NCBI RefSeq assembly: GCF_021531695.1
Contig: NZ_JADYUI010000001.1
Span: 1 to 64,000, forward strand
Length of the DNA: 64,000 nucleotides
Origin: Roseburia hominis
GTDB lineage: Bacteria > Bacillota > Clostridia > Lachnospirales > Lachnospiraceae
Direction: 5' to 3'
Under the pieces are notes generated by a model. It saw only the letters and a program-made list of their open reading frames with translations, was not told where the DNA came from and did not search any database. How positions within the stretch are numbered: position 1 is the stretch's first letter; each line of letters opens with the position of its first letter. Of this stretch, positions 8,262-17,006 are shown in pieces. A program made the position numbers and the translations under genes.

Positions 8262-9270
8262 CACTATTTACTCCCAACTCTTTCAAATACGTAGAATCTA
8301 CTATGTCTTCTACTTTTGGTTCACTTTTTATCGTCCCCTGGTCATATAAATAAGAAATAGTATCTTCCAACGCCATTTTCACACTGTCATCCAGAGAATA
8401 TTCAAATGTTCGGGTATTATAGTACAATTCTACATTTTCATAAGAATCTCCCATTTCATCTACCACAATTTGAATTGCCTCCTCTTTATTGTTCTCTATC
8501 CAGTCTGTTGCCTTAAAAATTGCCTGCAGAAAAGCTTTTGCATCTTTCGGATTTTCTTTCATATACTCATTATTTCCTGCAATCACTGTTAAAATATCGT
8601 CATACCCATTCGCATCCACTACTTCATAAGCACCGGCTTTTGCTTCAATCGTCGTACTTGTCGGAACCTGAGTGACCGCTGCATCCACACTGTTTGCAAC
8701 AAATGCTGCCAATTGATCCTTATTTTTTAAATAAACAACTTCCATATCGTTTTCTGTCAAATTCTCAGAATCCAAATATTTAAGAAACAGCTTATGATTC
8801 GTACTTCCCGACATAACAGCAACCCGCTTTCCTTTTAAATCAGAAATACTCTTTATTCCGGAATCTTTTGCCGCTATCAACTGATATCCACTGGTCGAAC
8901 GAAATAAACTTGAAATCACCTTAACATCTAATCCATTTGCTTTCGCCTGAATCACCGGCATATCTCCCAGTGCTGCAAATTCCACTTCGCCGGAGGTCAT
9001 GGTTTCCATAATTGCAGAACCAGAATCAGCAATCGTAAATATTACCTCTGTATCATCTCCAAAAGCTTCTTGAAAAAATCCTTTTTTATCCGCTATGATA
9101 AAAGGAAAATACATATTTGGTGCCATAATTCTTATCTGTTTTACAGCATTTTTCTCCGCAACAGCTGCTGTTTCCTGACTCTGTTTATTCTTTCCACACC
9201 CTACAAAGACTGTTATCAAAACTGTCATTACTACTAAGAGCAAAGTCAGTCTTTTTTCCCTTCTATTCAT
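8254..9270 (-). CDS. ABC importer substrate-binding lipoprotein, NMT1/SsuA type (second set)
   Basis: A 338-residue lipoprotein with an N-terminal signal ending VFVGC (Cys about residue 25), followed by a binding domain with IRIMAPNMYFPFIIADKKGFF, the typical opening of NMT1/SsuA-like proteins. The hinge segment EFAALGDMPVIQAKANG corresponds to DVATYGDLPAFVGKSNG in the lower lipoprotein, so the two may bind related ligands. The ribosome site AAGGAGG precedes the ATG, and the start overlaps the flavoprotein stop by eight bases. Confidence 0.92.
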   Translation of the reverse strand: MNRREKRLTLLLVVMTVLITVFVGCGKNKQSQETAAVAEKNAVKQIRIMAPNMYFPFIIADKKGFFQEAFGDDTEVIFTIADSGSAIMETMTSGEVEFAALGDMPVIQAKANGLDVKVISSLFRSTSGYQLIAAKDSGIKSISDLKGKRVAVMSGSTNHKLFLKYLDSENLTENDMEVVYLKNKDQLAAFVANSVDAAVTQVPTSTTIEAKAGAYEVVDANGYDDILTVIAGNNEYMKENPKDAKAFLQAIFKATDWIENNKEEAIQIVVDEMGDSYENVELYYNTRTFEYSLDDSVKMALEDTISYLYDQGTIKSEPKVEDIVDSTYLKELGVNSDE

Positions 9271-9748
9271 CCGAGATTTCCTCCTTATAAATGTGATCCA
9301 TATGCATCAGATACGGATGTTCTTTCTCTTCTCTTTCTTTTGCCACTTCATAAGTATCTTCTGTCACACGAACAATATCAATGAGCCACACTGTGGAAAG
9401 ATCTGTTTTTTCACCAAATTCTTCTTGAGTCTTTTCATATTCAGCTTCAAATACATGCCCTGCAATCAATGCCTGATATGGTTTTCCTACCACGGAATAG
9501 TTCTTTCCGTCTTTTCCAATAAGACTAATGATAATTTCTTTTCCAAACCATATACTGTATACAAGATTTTTCTGTAATTGCGAACTCTCAAGAAATTCAT
9601 AATATGCAATTCTTCCATCTTCCCACAATGTTAACTTTTTACCAACTTGTGATACCGGATTTCCATTCTTTCCAACTGCACTAATAACAGAAACTGTTTC
9701 CTTGTCATCTATAATTTTTTCTATCTCCTCTGTGATATCTAATGACAT
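9263..9748 (-). CDS. PNPOx-like split-barrel flavin-binding protein
   Basis: A 161-residue protein with the pyridoxamine-phosphate-oxidase-like split-barrel pattern: NGNPVSQVGKKLTLWEDGRI, then a strand with QLQKNLVYSIWFGKEIIISL and a VVGKPYQALIAGHVFE segment. Such proteins usually bind FMN or another cofactor as dimers in the cytoplasm. The exact reaction is unknown. It lies 11 bases after the radical SAM gene and overlaps the lipoprotein gene, so it is firmly inside the metK operon. A link between a flavin protein and the radical SAM enzyme, for example electron supply, is plausible but inferred. Confidence 0.75.
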   Translation of the reverse strand: MSLDITEEIEKIIDDKETVSVISAVGKNGNPVSQVGKKLTLWEDGRIAYYEFLESSQLQKNLVYSIWFGKEIIISLIGKDGKNYSVVGKPYQALIAGHVFEAEYEKTQEEFGEKTDLSTVWLIDIVRVTEDTYEVAKEREEKEHPYLMHMDHIYKEEISDE

Positions 9749-9759
9749 AATTCATCCTC

Positions 9760-11010
9760 CTAGATTCTATCCAAGTTAATACTTGCATGCATACTGCATT
9801 TACGATAATTATCCATCTCTGTACTGATTCCATATTTTTGCATAATTTCATAAAACCCTTTTGTGAGACGCACATAGTAATCCAATGATGGTGTAGTCTG
9901 CTTAAAAAATATTGAATTAGGAACCACATTCCACACATCATGCTTTAATCCGACTCCATGGGAAGCTAACTCTTCCGCTGTTTCAAAATCAGCCTTTAAT
10001 GCTTCTTCTTCTGTTTTAAAACCATATGGAGTCGCCAATTCCACACCACTTACAATACCGGTATTAACCTGACCTTTTCCAAATATTTCAACCGCCTGAT
10101 ACAACCTTTTTTTCCACTCACTAAAAGAAATATGTGCCGCTTTTCCAGGGCAGACCCATTTAAAAATTTCTTCATTAAACACTTCTAAATCTGTCGTATA
10201 ACTGGTAAGTCCTGTTTCCTCATACAAACGTATTAACTGCCTTTCACTTAAAGCAGTACTATTGACCTGACTTGGAAACTTCTTTGTCTTAAAAGCAGTT
10301 CCTATCGCCTGTAACGCCCCAATATAGGCATCTAACTCATCATCACACAGCTCATCTCCGCTTAAAATACTGCCTCCCGTTAATACAACTCCGGTAAATC
10401 TTCCTTTTTCCTTTAAAATTTCTTTCATGACTTCTTTGATTTCTTCCGGATTGACCCGTTCATTTGCACAGCCTTTATACTTTGCTCCGGCGGCTCCTAT
10501 TCCGCAATATTTGCACCCTTCTCCCGGTTTATCCCAAAAATGGCAATACTTACTCACTGAAAGCGAAAATCTCTGTGGTCTTGCATCCACCACTTCCTGC
10601 ATTGGTGTTCCAAAACTCGTTTTCTTATCATAAAATTTCGGTTTTTCCCAATAAATGACTTCATCTATAATCCTGTCATCATCCACAAGAACAATCTTAT
10701 CATCTGCAACATCTACGATATATGGCTCCCTGCTATTCAAGGTCTTTTTCGAAGTCGAAAAGGTAAAATGCGTAATAATACTGGTTCCATCCCTTAATAA
10801 TAAGGAACTTGGTGCTACACGATCCTTATATGGATCTACCTGATGGATTTTCGCATCTACCTTATCTAATGCTGCATCCGTATATACAACTCCTCTTCGC
10901 TGCACATCAATCTGTGTAATAATAAACGGCGATACGGTTGGATATTTTTTTAAAATTTCCCAATAACTTTCTTCTTTTTTTCTCCATTCTTTATCTACTT
11001 CAACTGCCAT
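9760..11010 (-). CDS. Radical SAM enzyme with CX9CX2C cluster motif
   Basis: A 416-residue protein. Residues 156-169 read CHFWDKPGEGCKYC, giving cysteines at about 156, 166 and 169. The spacing CX9CX2C differs from the usual CX3CX2C and matches the arrangement known in Elp3. The strand VVLTGGSILSG (about 208-218) is the SAM-binding GGE-like motif. There is no acetyltransferase domain, so it is not Elp3 itself. The first 140 residues form an extra domain of unknown function. It starts with a GGAGG site 26 bases after metK, so SAM synthase and a SAM-consuming enzyme are co-transcribed. Its substrate is unknown and may be what the adjacent importers bring in. Confidence 0.85.
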   Translation of the reverse strand: MAVEVDKEWRKKEESYWEILKKYPTVSPFIITQIDVQRRGVVYTDAALDKVDAKIHQVDPYKDRVAPSSLLLRDGTSIITHFTFSTSKKTLNSREPYIVDVADDKIVLVDDDRIIDEVIYWEKPKFYDKKTSFGTPMQEVVDARPQRFSLSVSKYCHFWDKPGEGCKYCGIGAAGAKYKGCANERVNPEEIKEVMKEILKEKGRFTGVVLTGGSILSGDELCDDELDAYIGALQAIGTAFKTKKFPSQVNSTALSERQLIRLYEETGLTSYTTDLEVFNEEIFKWVCPGKAAHISFSEWKKRLYQAVEIFGKGQVNTGIVSGVELATPYGFKTEEEALKADFETAEELASHGVGLKHDVWNVVPNSIFFKQTTPSLDYYVRLTKGFYEIMQKYGISTEMDNYRKCSMHASINLDRI

Positions 11011-11036
11011 TTTTCTCCTCCAAATTTTTTCTTAAA

Positions 11037-12215
11037 CTACAAATTTTTCTTAATCTCTTCCACCTTATCCAGTCTTTCCCATGACAGATCAATGTCTGTT
11101 CTTCCGAAATGTCCATATGCTGCTGTCTGTTTATAAATCGGTTTCTTTAAATCCAAAGCACTGATGATAGCCTTTGGTCTTAAATCAAATACCTTTTCAA
11201 TTACAGACACGATTTTTGCATCCTCATACTTTCCGGTTCCGAAAGTATCTACCGTGATGGACACCGGTTTTGCCACACCAATTGCATAGGCAAGCTCAAT
11301 TTCGATTTTATCTGCAACTCCTGCTGCCACAAGATTCTTTGCCACCCAGCGGGCTGCATAGGCTGCGGAACGGTCAACCTTTGTCGGATCCTTTCCGGAA
11401 AATGCACCGCCACCGTGACGTCCGGTTCCTCCATAGGTATCCACAATAATCTTCCGTCCGGTAAGTCCTGCATCTCCCTGCGGACCGCCAATGACAAATC
11501 GTCCGGTCGGATTTATGTAATATTTTGTATTTTCATCCAATAAGTTCGTTGGTAATACGGCACGAATGACATATTCTAAAATGTCTTTTTTAATCTGCTC
11601 CTGTGTCACTTCCTCACTGTGCTGTGTCGATACTACAATCGTATCAATTCGTTTTACGTTATCGTTTTCATCAAACTCTACCGTTACCTGTGCTTTTCCA
11701 TCCGGTCTTAAGTAGGTTAAGGTTCCGTCTTTTCTTACTTTTGCCAGCTGTCTGGTCAAACGATGTGCAAAAGAAATCGCAGGCGGTAAATATTCCAGTG
11801 TTTCGTTTGTGGCATAACCAAAGATGATTCCCTGATCTCCTGCACCGGTTCCAAAATCTTCGGTTGCCCCATCCTGTTTGGATTCATATGCTTTATCAAC
11901 ACCAAGCGCAATGTCCGCTGACTGTTCATCAATCGATGTTAATACTGCAATCGAATCTGCATCAAATCCGCCGGCGGATTTGTCATAACCAATTTCTCTT
12001 ATCGTATCTCTTACCACCTTTGAAATATCTACATATGCATTAGTTGAAATTTCTCCTACCACCAATGCCAGACCGGTAGCAACGGTCGTTTCTGCCGCCA
12101 CACGTGCATTTGGATCTTTTTCCAATAATGCATCCAGGATTGCATCTGATACCTGATCTGCAATCTTATCCGGATGTCCTTCTGTTACTGATTCTGATGT
12201 AAACAATTTTCCCAT
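11037..12215 (-). CDS. metK: S-adenosylmethionine synthase
   Basis: Makes SAM from methionine and ATP in the cytoplasm. The 392-residue protein starts [26 protein letters not shown] nine bases upstream sets this start rather than an ATG nine codons earlier. Family motifs are [12 protein letters not shown] (ATP loop) and [19 protein letters not shown]. The length is normal. It is the first protein gene of an operon running through the radical SAM protein to the upper ABC importer, with only 26 bases to the next gene and no terminator seen between them. The promoter is at 12430-12458 and the leader is structured and unusual. Confidence 0.97.
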   Translation of the reverse strand: MGKLFTSESVTEGHPDKIADQVSDAILDALLEKDPNARVAAETTVATGLALVVGEISTNAYVDISKVVRDTIREIGYDKSAGGFDADSIAVLTSIDEQSADIALGVDKAYESKQDGATEDFGTGAGDQGIIFGYATNETLEYLPPAISFAHRLTRQLAKVRKDGTLTYLRPDGKAQVTVEFDENDNVKRIDTIVVSTQHSEEVTQEQIKKDILEYVIRAVLPTNLLDENTKYYINPTGRFVIGGPQGDAGLTGRKIIVDTYGGTGRHGGGAFSGKDPTKVDRSAAYAARWVAKNLVAAGVADKIEIELAYAIGVAKPVSITVDTFGTGKYEDAKIVSVIEKVFDLRPKAIISALDLKKPIYKQTAAYGHFGRTDIDLSWERLDKVEEIKKNL

Positions 12216-12242
12216 TCTATTTTTCCTCTCTTCTTCTATCAT

Positions 12243-12338
12243 TTAAAATTTTTCTAAAATACTCCCTTATCATAAAGCGGACATTCATAATCCGCTTCGC
12301 TTGCTCATAAACCGTTGCCACTTCGTAGCTTGAATGGT
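12243..12338 (-). other. Structured leader of metK, repeat-like
   Basis: On the minus strand two hairpins follow each other. The first has GTTGC/GCAAC arms around 12314-12353. The second has arms AAGCGGA/TCCGCTT (about 12277-12299). ATTCAT in the first loop can pair with ATGAAT in the second loop, a possible pseudoknot. I do not recognise any known SAM riboswitch class. A shorter copy of the second half occurs at 62082-62135, so this may be a dispersed repeat lying in the leader rather than a metK-specific control element. Confidence 0.5.
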
Positions 12339-12395
12339 TCAAAATGAATAGCAACAGTAAATAATACCTCCTGCTGTTGTATGTCTGCTTTTCAT
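12339..12395 (-). CDS. Possible 18-residue leader peptide before metK
   Basis: Reads MKSRHTTAGGIIYCCYSF and stops. AAGGAG lies seven bases before the ATG, as good as the site of any full gene here. It begins about 35 bases after the predicted -10 box and ends inside the first leader hairpin. Two adjacent Cys codons near the end would suit sensing of sulfur amino-acid supply by ribosome pausing. That is speculation, and the peptide may simply be part of a dispersed repeat. Confidence 0.4.
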   Translation of the reverse strand: MKSRHTTAGGIIYCCYSF

Positions 12396-12429
12396 AGCTG
12401 TTCTCCTTGTGTGTTTTTAACTTTCCTAC

Positions 12430-12458
12430 ACTATAAATGTCCTTTAGTATATTTTCAA
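12430..12458 (-). promoter_or_regulatory. Promoter of the metK operon
   Basis: On the minus strand, -35 TTGAAA (12453-12458), a 17-base spacer and -10 TATAGT (12430-12435). It gives a leader of about 210 bases before the metK start. The stretch 12459-12696 between this promoter and the divergent ssrA promoter is AT-rich and I see no gene in it. Confidence 0.65.
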
Positions 12459-12696
12459 AGGCAGAATGCGAAACCGATTTCAGCCATAGTGCTTTTTATT
12501 CGTATTTTTTTCTATCATTGCATTTTTCAAAATGATATTTTCACATTTTTACAGAGAATAATTCCTCTGTTTTCCTTATTTGTGAAAACGCTCTCTCAAT
12601 CTAATATTCTGGCTTTTGCGGCTATTTTGTCTTTTATATCATAGTGTTTTTATATGTTTTATAGGATATTTTTGTATAAATGGGAAAAAATAATTC

Positions 12697-12725
12697 TTGA
12701 CCATCCACGCATTTATCTCTATAAT
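12697..12725 (+). promoter_or_regulatory. Promoter of ssrA
   Basis: -35 TTGACC (12697-12702), a 17-base spacer and a perfect -10 TATAAT (12720-12725). It lies 31 bases upstream of the mature tmRNA 5' end. Confidence 0.8.
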
Positions 12726-12756
12726 ATGAATTACACTACCGGATAAAATTTTATCT

Positions 12757-13093
12757 GGGGTAGTAAAGGTTTCGACAGGGATTCTGAAGCTGGAGAAGCG
12801 AGCCGTATGGAATGCGTTAAATGCCAAAGCTAAAATTAAACGCTGAAGATAATTTAGCATACGCTGCCTAATGGCAGCTGTCTGATCTAGTGCACCTACA
12901 CATTAGAACCCAGGCATCAACGATGTAGGAAACGACACATACTAAGCTTTGCGTATGTGGGCGTATCATGAAGCTACTAAAAGCAGTACTTTGTCTGTGG
13001 AGGACTGCCGGAGGGAATGTCAAATCATAGACTACGCTCGTAGAAGGACAGGGAATGAGTTTTTGGACACGGGTTCGACTCCCGTCTACTCCA
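12757..13093 (+). ncRNA. ssrA: Transfer-messenger RNA (tmRNA)
   Basis: Rescues stalled ribosomes and tags their products for proteolysis. The acceptor stem pairs GGGGTAG at the 5' end with CTACTCC at the 3' end, followed by discriminator A. The T arm reads GACACGGGTTCGACTCCCGTC. CCA is not encoded. The tag reading frame at 12842-12871 gives AEDNLAYAA and then TAA, ending in the typical hydrophobic A-Y-A-A proteolysis signal. Its partner smpB lies 1.2 kb downstream on the other strand. Confidence 0.96.
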
Positions 13094-13352
13094 TTACTTG
13101 TAATGCCTCCGAAGGAGGCATTGCCTACGCAGACGCTTTCGAACGAAGTTCGACTTTTCATGCGGCTGTTTCTTTTTTTGTACTAAGGAGGGACCCACCT
13201 GTGGGAGGATTCCTTAGTGCTTACTTGTAATGCCTCCGAAGGAGGCATTGCCTACGCAGACGCTTTCGAACGAAGTTCGACCTTTCATGCGGCTGCTTCT
13301 TTTTTTGTACTAAGGAGGGACCCGTTTACGGGAGGATTCCTTAATGCCTACT
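13094..13352 (+). repeat. Tandem pair of about 128-bp palindrome-rich repeats
   Basis: Two nearly identical units (13094-13221 and 13222-13352) differ by a few bases. Each contains three short hairpins: TGCCTCC/GGAGGCA, TTCGAACGAAGTTCGA, and an outer CTAAGG...CCTTAG stem with GGACCC and GGGAGGATTCC inside. Related CTAAGG...GGATTCCTTAG units occur at 44667-44760. They begin right after the last base of ssrA. The function is unknown, and there is no credible gene in 13094-13596. Confidence 0.85.
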
Positions 13353-13356
13353 TAAG

Positions 13357-13414
13357 AAACGCCGAAAATGCAAGATTTTGTTGATAAATCAAGCACTTCC
13401 GGCGTTTTTGTTTT
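13357..13414 (+). terminator. Hairpin terminator downstream of ssrA repeats
   Basis: The arms AAACGCCG and CGGCGTTT close a long imperfect stem, followed by TTTTTGTTTT. It probably ends the ssrA transcript, so the tandem repeats would be part of the primary transcript. Confidence 0.6.
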
Positions 13415-13596
13415 ACCAAATTATAACTGCAAATTATATGAAATTTGTCACAATTATGTGATTTTTTGTCACAAGATTAGTATGTTATTGAACATAATAA
13501 TCATCCTTTTCCATATTCCACCTTCTTTATGTATTATTTCTTCATCTTTCGGTGCTACTTTTTATTGATTTTTTCATAACAACCTAAAGATATCTA

Positions 13597-13624
13597 TTGA
13601 ATTTTTATCAAAATCCGTTATAAT
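13597..13624 (+). promoter_or_regulatory. Promoter of the flavin reductase-like gene
   Basis: -35 TTGAAT, a 16-base spacer and a perfect -10 TATAAT (13619-13624), 28 bases before the ATG at 13653. Confidence 0.7.
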
Positions 13625-13652
13625 AACTTCAAAACAAATAAGGAGGTTCATT

Positions 13653-14222
13653 ATGAAAAAAAATTTAGGTCCAAATCCGTACATTTATCCACAACCAGTC
13701 CTAATTGTAGCAACTTATGATGAAGACAACAACCCGGATGCCATGAATGTAGCGTATGGTGGAATTGTCAATTCCAATCGCTTACAGATTAATATTGGTG
13801 TGCGTCATAAGACATCCGATAACATCAAAGCAAAACAGGCCTTTACCGTCGGAATTGCAGATGAAGCCCACATTGTAGAAGCTGATTATGTTGGAATCAT
13901 ATCCGGGCATAATGAACCGGATAAATTAGCCAAAGCAGGCTTACATACCATAAAAAGCGAATTTGTAGATGCTCCACTCATTAAAGAATTACCGATTACC
14001 ATGGAATGCAAAGTAGAAGAAATCCATCAATACGATCAGACACTTCGCATTGTCGCAGAAATTGTAAACGTAAGTGTAGATGAAGCCGTATTAACAGCAG
14101 ACGGCAAAATTGATACTGCTAAATTACATGCCCTCTGCTATGATTCTTCTAACCGTGCATACTTGGCTTTAGGAAAAAAGGTAGGTACTGCTTTTTCGGA
14201 TGGGAAAAAATTAGCCGAATAA
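13653..14222 (+). CDS. Flavin reductase-like FMN-binding protein
   Basis: A 189-residue cytoplasmic protein of the flavin reductase-like/FMN-binding split-barrel family. Family landmarks are PVLIVATYDEDNNPDAMNVA near the N-terminus, the IGVRHKTSDNIKAKQAFTVG strand pair and a C-terminal LCYDSSNRAYLALGKKVG. In anaerobes these proteins often act as NAD(P)H:FMN reductases or oxygen/nitro-compound reductases; the substrate is not known here. It is a single-gene unit with its own promoter, a strong AAGGAGG site and the bidirectional terminator at 14248-14287. Confidence 0.88.
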   Translation: MKKNLGPNPYIYPQPVLIVATYDEDNNPDAMNVAYGGIVNSNRLQINIGVRHKTSDNIKAKQAFTVGIADEAHIVEADYVGIISGHNEPDKLAKAGLHTIKSEFVDAPLIKELPITMECKVEEIHQYDQTLRIVAEIVNVSVDEAVLTADGKIDTAKLHALCYDSSNRAYLALGKKVGTAFSDGKKLAE

Positions 14223-14247
14223 AACCAGACAATTATAAATTCTTGAA

Positions 14248-14287
14248 TAAAAAACTCGGAAGTACTTTCACATACTTCCGAGTTTTT
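14248..14287 (+). terminator. Bidirectional terminator between convergent genes
   Basis: The arms AAAAAACTCGGAAGTA and TACTTCCGAGTTTTTT form a near-perfect stem with T runs on both strands. It serves the flavin reductase-like gene on plus and smpB on minus. Confidence 0.9.
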
Positions 14288-14754
14288 TATCCAAGATTTC
14301 GAATTTTAAATTCGCGTTCTGCTTCTCTCTTTTGATCCTTCTTTGCAATATCTTTTCGCTTATCATATAATTTCTTACCCTTTGCCAAAGCAATCTGCAC
14401 TTTAACCAGACTTCCCTTAAAGTAAACTTGTACAGGTACGATGGTATAACCTTTTTCTTTCATTTTCCCCTGCAATTTTAAGATTTCATTCTTATGCAGT
14501 AATAGCTTTTTCGGACGCAGTGGATCTTTGTTGAAAATATTTCCTTTTTCATAAGGACTGATATGCATTCCATAAATAATCATCTCTCCATTTTCAATAT
14601 GAATAAAGGACTCCTTAATACTGCATTTTCCCATACGTAAGGACTTTACTTCCGTACCATGAAGACTGATTCCCGCTTCATAGGTTTCTTCCAAAAAATA
14701 ATCATGATATGCTTTTTTATTATTTGCAATCATTTTAAAATTTTCTTTTGCCAT
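14287..14754 (-). CDS. smpB: SsrA-binding protein
   Basis: A 155-residue RNA-binding protein that delivers tmRNA to stalled ribosomes. It starts [20 protein letters not shown] and contains the conserved [16 protein letters not shown] and [16 protein letters not shown] segments. The basic C-terminal tail ([21 protein letters not shown]) is the part that occupies the mRNA channel. It lies 49 bases after rnr in the operon secG-rnr-smpB, while its RNA partner ssrA is nearby on the opposite strand. Confidence 0.97.
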   Translation of the reverse strand: MAKENFKMIANNKKAYHDYFLEETYEAGISLHGTEVKSLRMGKCSIKESFIHIENGEMIIYGMHISPYEKGNIFNKDPLRPKKLLLHKNEILKLQGKMKEKGYTIVPVQVYFKGSLVKVQIALAKGKKLYDKRKDIAKKDQKREAEREFKIRNLG

Positions 14755-14803
14755 GGCTTCCCCCTCGTTGCAAATATTCTCTTAACTTTTCTTAAACTCT
14801 CTA

Positions 14804-16930
14804 TTACTCATCCGCGAGTTCAAAATCAATCGTGCGCACAATCTCATCTGTCCCTGCCACGATTACTTTCACCGTCTGTCCTAATTTATAATGCTTGTTC
14901 GAATTTTCCCCGATTAATTCATAGGTTTCCTCAGAATAATTGAAATAGTCACCTTTTAAGCTTGTCACATGCACAAGACCTTCGATCGTATTCGGTAACT
15001 CCACATAAAATCCATAAGAGGTAACTCCCGAAATAACACCGGTAAATTCTTCCCCCAGATGCATTTTCATATATTGCACTTTTTTTAATTTATCCGTCTC
15101 CCGCTCTGCCTCGTCTGCACGTCGCTCCATCTCACTGGAATGTTTTGCAACTTCCGGCAATATTTTTTCATAATGATCTGCTTTCTTTGCATTCATGCGC
15201 CCACGCAGACAATTCTTAATGATGCGATGAATCTGAAGATCCGGATAACGCCTGATTGGAGACGTAAAATGACAATAATAATTGGTTGCAAGTCCGAAAT
15301 GTCCGGTACATTCTGTGGTATATTTTGCCTGTTTCATGGAACGAAGCGTAAGCCGGCTGATCAATGCTTCTTCCTCGGTTCCATCAATTTTCATTAATAG
15401 CTTCTGCAACTCCTTGGGATGCACTTCATCTTGTCCGATATGAAGCGTATAACCGAAATTATTGATAAAGGTAGCCAGCTTCTTAATCTTTTCTTCATCC
15501 GGATTTTCATGCGTCCGGTATACGAACGGAACCTCCTGCCAGAAATAATCCTGTGCTACCGTTTCATTTGCAATCAACATAAAATCTTCTATCATCTTCG
15601 TTGCAACATTTCTCTCATACGGTTTTATTTCAATCGGATTTCCGGCTTCGTCCAGAATAATTTGGGTTTCCGGAAAATCAAAATCAATCGAACCGCGTTT
15701 CATTCGCTTTTTTCGTAAAATCCCGGCTACATGTTCCATCATTTCAAACATCGGAACCAGTTCCCGATATTTTTCACGTTCTGCTTCATCCTTATCAGCG
15801 AGAATTTTTTTCACACTGGTGTAACTCATCCTTCGATCGACTTTAATGACCGTTTCTGCAATCTCATGATCAATGACATTTCCTTTTTCATCAATCATCA
15901 TAATACAGCTTAAGGCAAGGCGGTTTTCCCCGGCATTCAAAGAGCAGATTCCATTGGATAATTTATGTGGCAGCATCGGAATTACCCGATCTACCAGATA
16001 AACACTGGTTCCACGCTCTTTTGCCTCCACATCTAACGCACTGTGTTCCTGCACATAATTGCTCACATCTGCGATATGAACTCCAAGACGATAATACTCT
16101 CCTTCCTTGGTAAGAGAAACAGCATCATCCAAATCCTTCGCATCTTCACCGTCAATCGTGACCATCTGCCAGTCCCTTAAGTCCTTGCGACCTGCCATAT
16201 CAGCAGTACTGACCTCATTCGAAACATTTTCAACCTGTTTCATGATTTTATTGGAAAATTCAACCGGAATATTATATGCTTTCACTAATGACATAATATC
16301 CACACCCGGATCATTCCTATGACCTATAATCTCTATGACTTTTCCTTCCGGCTTTTTCCCTTTACTGCCGTAATCCGTGATAGAAACCACTACTTTATGA
16401 CCACTTACGGCACCTTTTGAATATTCCTTTGGAATAAAAATATCACTGCCGAATTTCGGATTATCCGGCACAACAAAACCAAAGGTCTTACTGTCTTCAT
16501 AAGTTCCCACAATCTCATTCATCCCATGAGAAAGGATTTTGGTAATCACTCCTTCCGGACGCTTTCCTCTCGTCGTCGGAGAAATTGTAAGCTGTACCGT
16601 ATCCATATGCATCGCATGATTGACATCATCTGCCGGGATAAAAATATCTTCTTCCATTCCATCAATGGTAACAAAACCAAAGCCTCGCGGGTGACTGGAA
16701 AAAACACCGGTATAATATTTTTTCTCTGATTTTACATACTTTCCCTTTTTGGTAAGTTCTACTTTTCCTTCTGCTATCAGGGCATCCATGACTTCTCTTA
16801 ATTCATCACGATTCGTTTTTGGCACCTGTAATAAAATCGCAAGTTCCTTTAACTTCATCGGAACATAGATTTCGTCACAAATAAAATCATAAATCAGCTT
16901 TTTTCGTTGCTCTAATTGTTTGCTATCCAT
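14804..16930 (-). CDS. rnr: Ribonuclease R
   Basis: A 708-residue 3'-5' exoribonuclease that degrades structured RNA and the faulty mRNAs released by tmRNA. The domains in order are an N-terminal winged helix (to about 65), two cold-shock OB folds, and the RNB catalytic domain with DGEDAKDLDDAVSL carrying the metal-binding aspartates. A C-terminal S1 domain (FTGVISGVTSYGFYVEL) closes the protein. It ends soon after S1 and lacks the long Lys-rich tail of the E. coli enzyme. It lies between secG and smpB. Confidence 0.96.
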   Translation of the reverse strand: MDSKQLEQRKKLIYDFICDEIYVPMKLKELAILLQVPKTNRDELREVMDALIAEGKVELTKKGKYVKSEKKYYTGVFSSHPRGFGFVTIDGMEEDIFIPADDVNHAMHMDTVQLTISPTTRGKRPEGVITKILSHGMNEIVGTYEDSKTFGFVVPDNPKFGSDIFIPKEYSKGAVSGHKVVVSITDYGSKGKKPEGKVIEIIGHRNDPGVDIMSLVKAYNIPVEFSNKIMKQVENVSNEVSTADMAGRKDLRDWQMVTIDGEDAKDLDDAVSLTKEGEYYRLGVHIADVSNYVQEHSALDVEAKERGTSVYLVDRVIPMLPHKLSNGICSLNAGENRLALSCIMMIDEKGNVIDHEIAETVIKVDRRMSYTSVKKILADKDEAEREKYRELVPMFEMMEHVAGILRKKRMKRGSIDFDFPETQIILDEAGNPIEIKPYERNVATKMIEDFMLIANETVAQDYFWQEVPFVYRTHENPDEEKIKKLATFINNFGYTLHIGQDEVHPKELQKLLMKIDGTEEEALISRLTLRSMKQAKYTTECTGHFGLATNYYCHFTSPIRRYPDLQIHRIIKNCLRGRMNAKKADHYEKILPEVAKHSSEMERRADEAERETDKLKKVQYMKMHLGEEFTGVISGVTSYGFYVELPNTIEGLVHVTSLKGDYFNYSEETYELIGENSNKHYKLGQTVKVIVAGTDEIVRTIDFELADE

Positions 16931-16977
16931 TGATCTACCTTTCTTATCATCTACTGGTTAATGTTTCCAATACAGCA

Positions 16978-17006
16978 AAAGCTGCCGCATATGCGACAGC
17001 CTTCTT
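16978..17006 (-). terminator. Hairpin between secG and rnr
   Basis: On the minus strand GGCTGTCGCAT pairs with ATGCGGCAGC, followed by TTTTG only. It directly abuts the secG stop and may act as a weak terminator or attenuator before rnr. Confidence 0.45.

Noticed and set aside
12243-12338. Known SAM riboswitch (SAM-I to SAM-VI) in the metK leader
   Set aside because: I could not find the conserved core of any class; the structure looks repeat-like instead.
12868-13161. Minus-strand and plus-strand open frames across ssrA
   Set aside because: They are produced by the tmRNA and the palindromic repeats; there is no ribosome site or protein-like composition.
13094-13352. CRISPR array
   Set aside because: There are only two units, about 128 bp each and palindrome-rich, with no spacer pattern and no cas genes.
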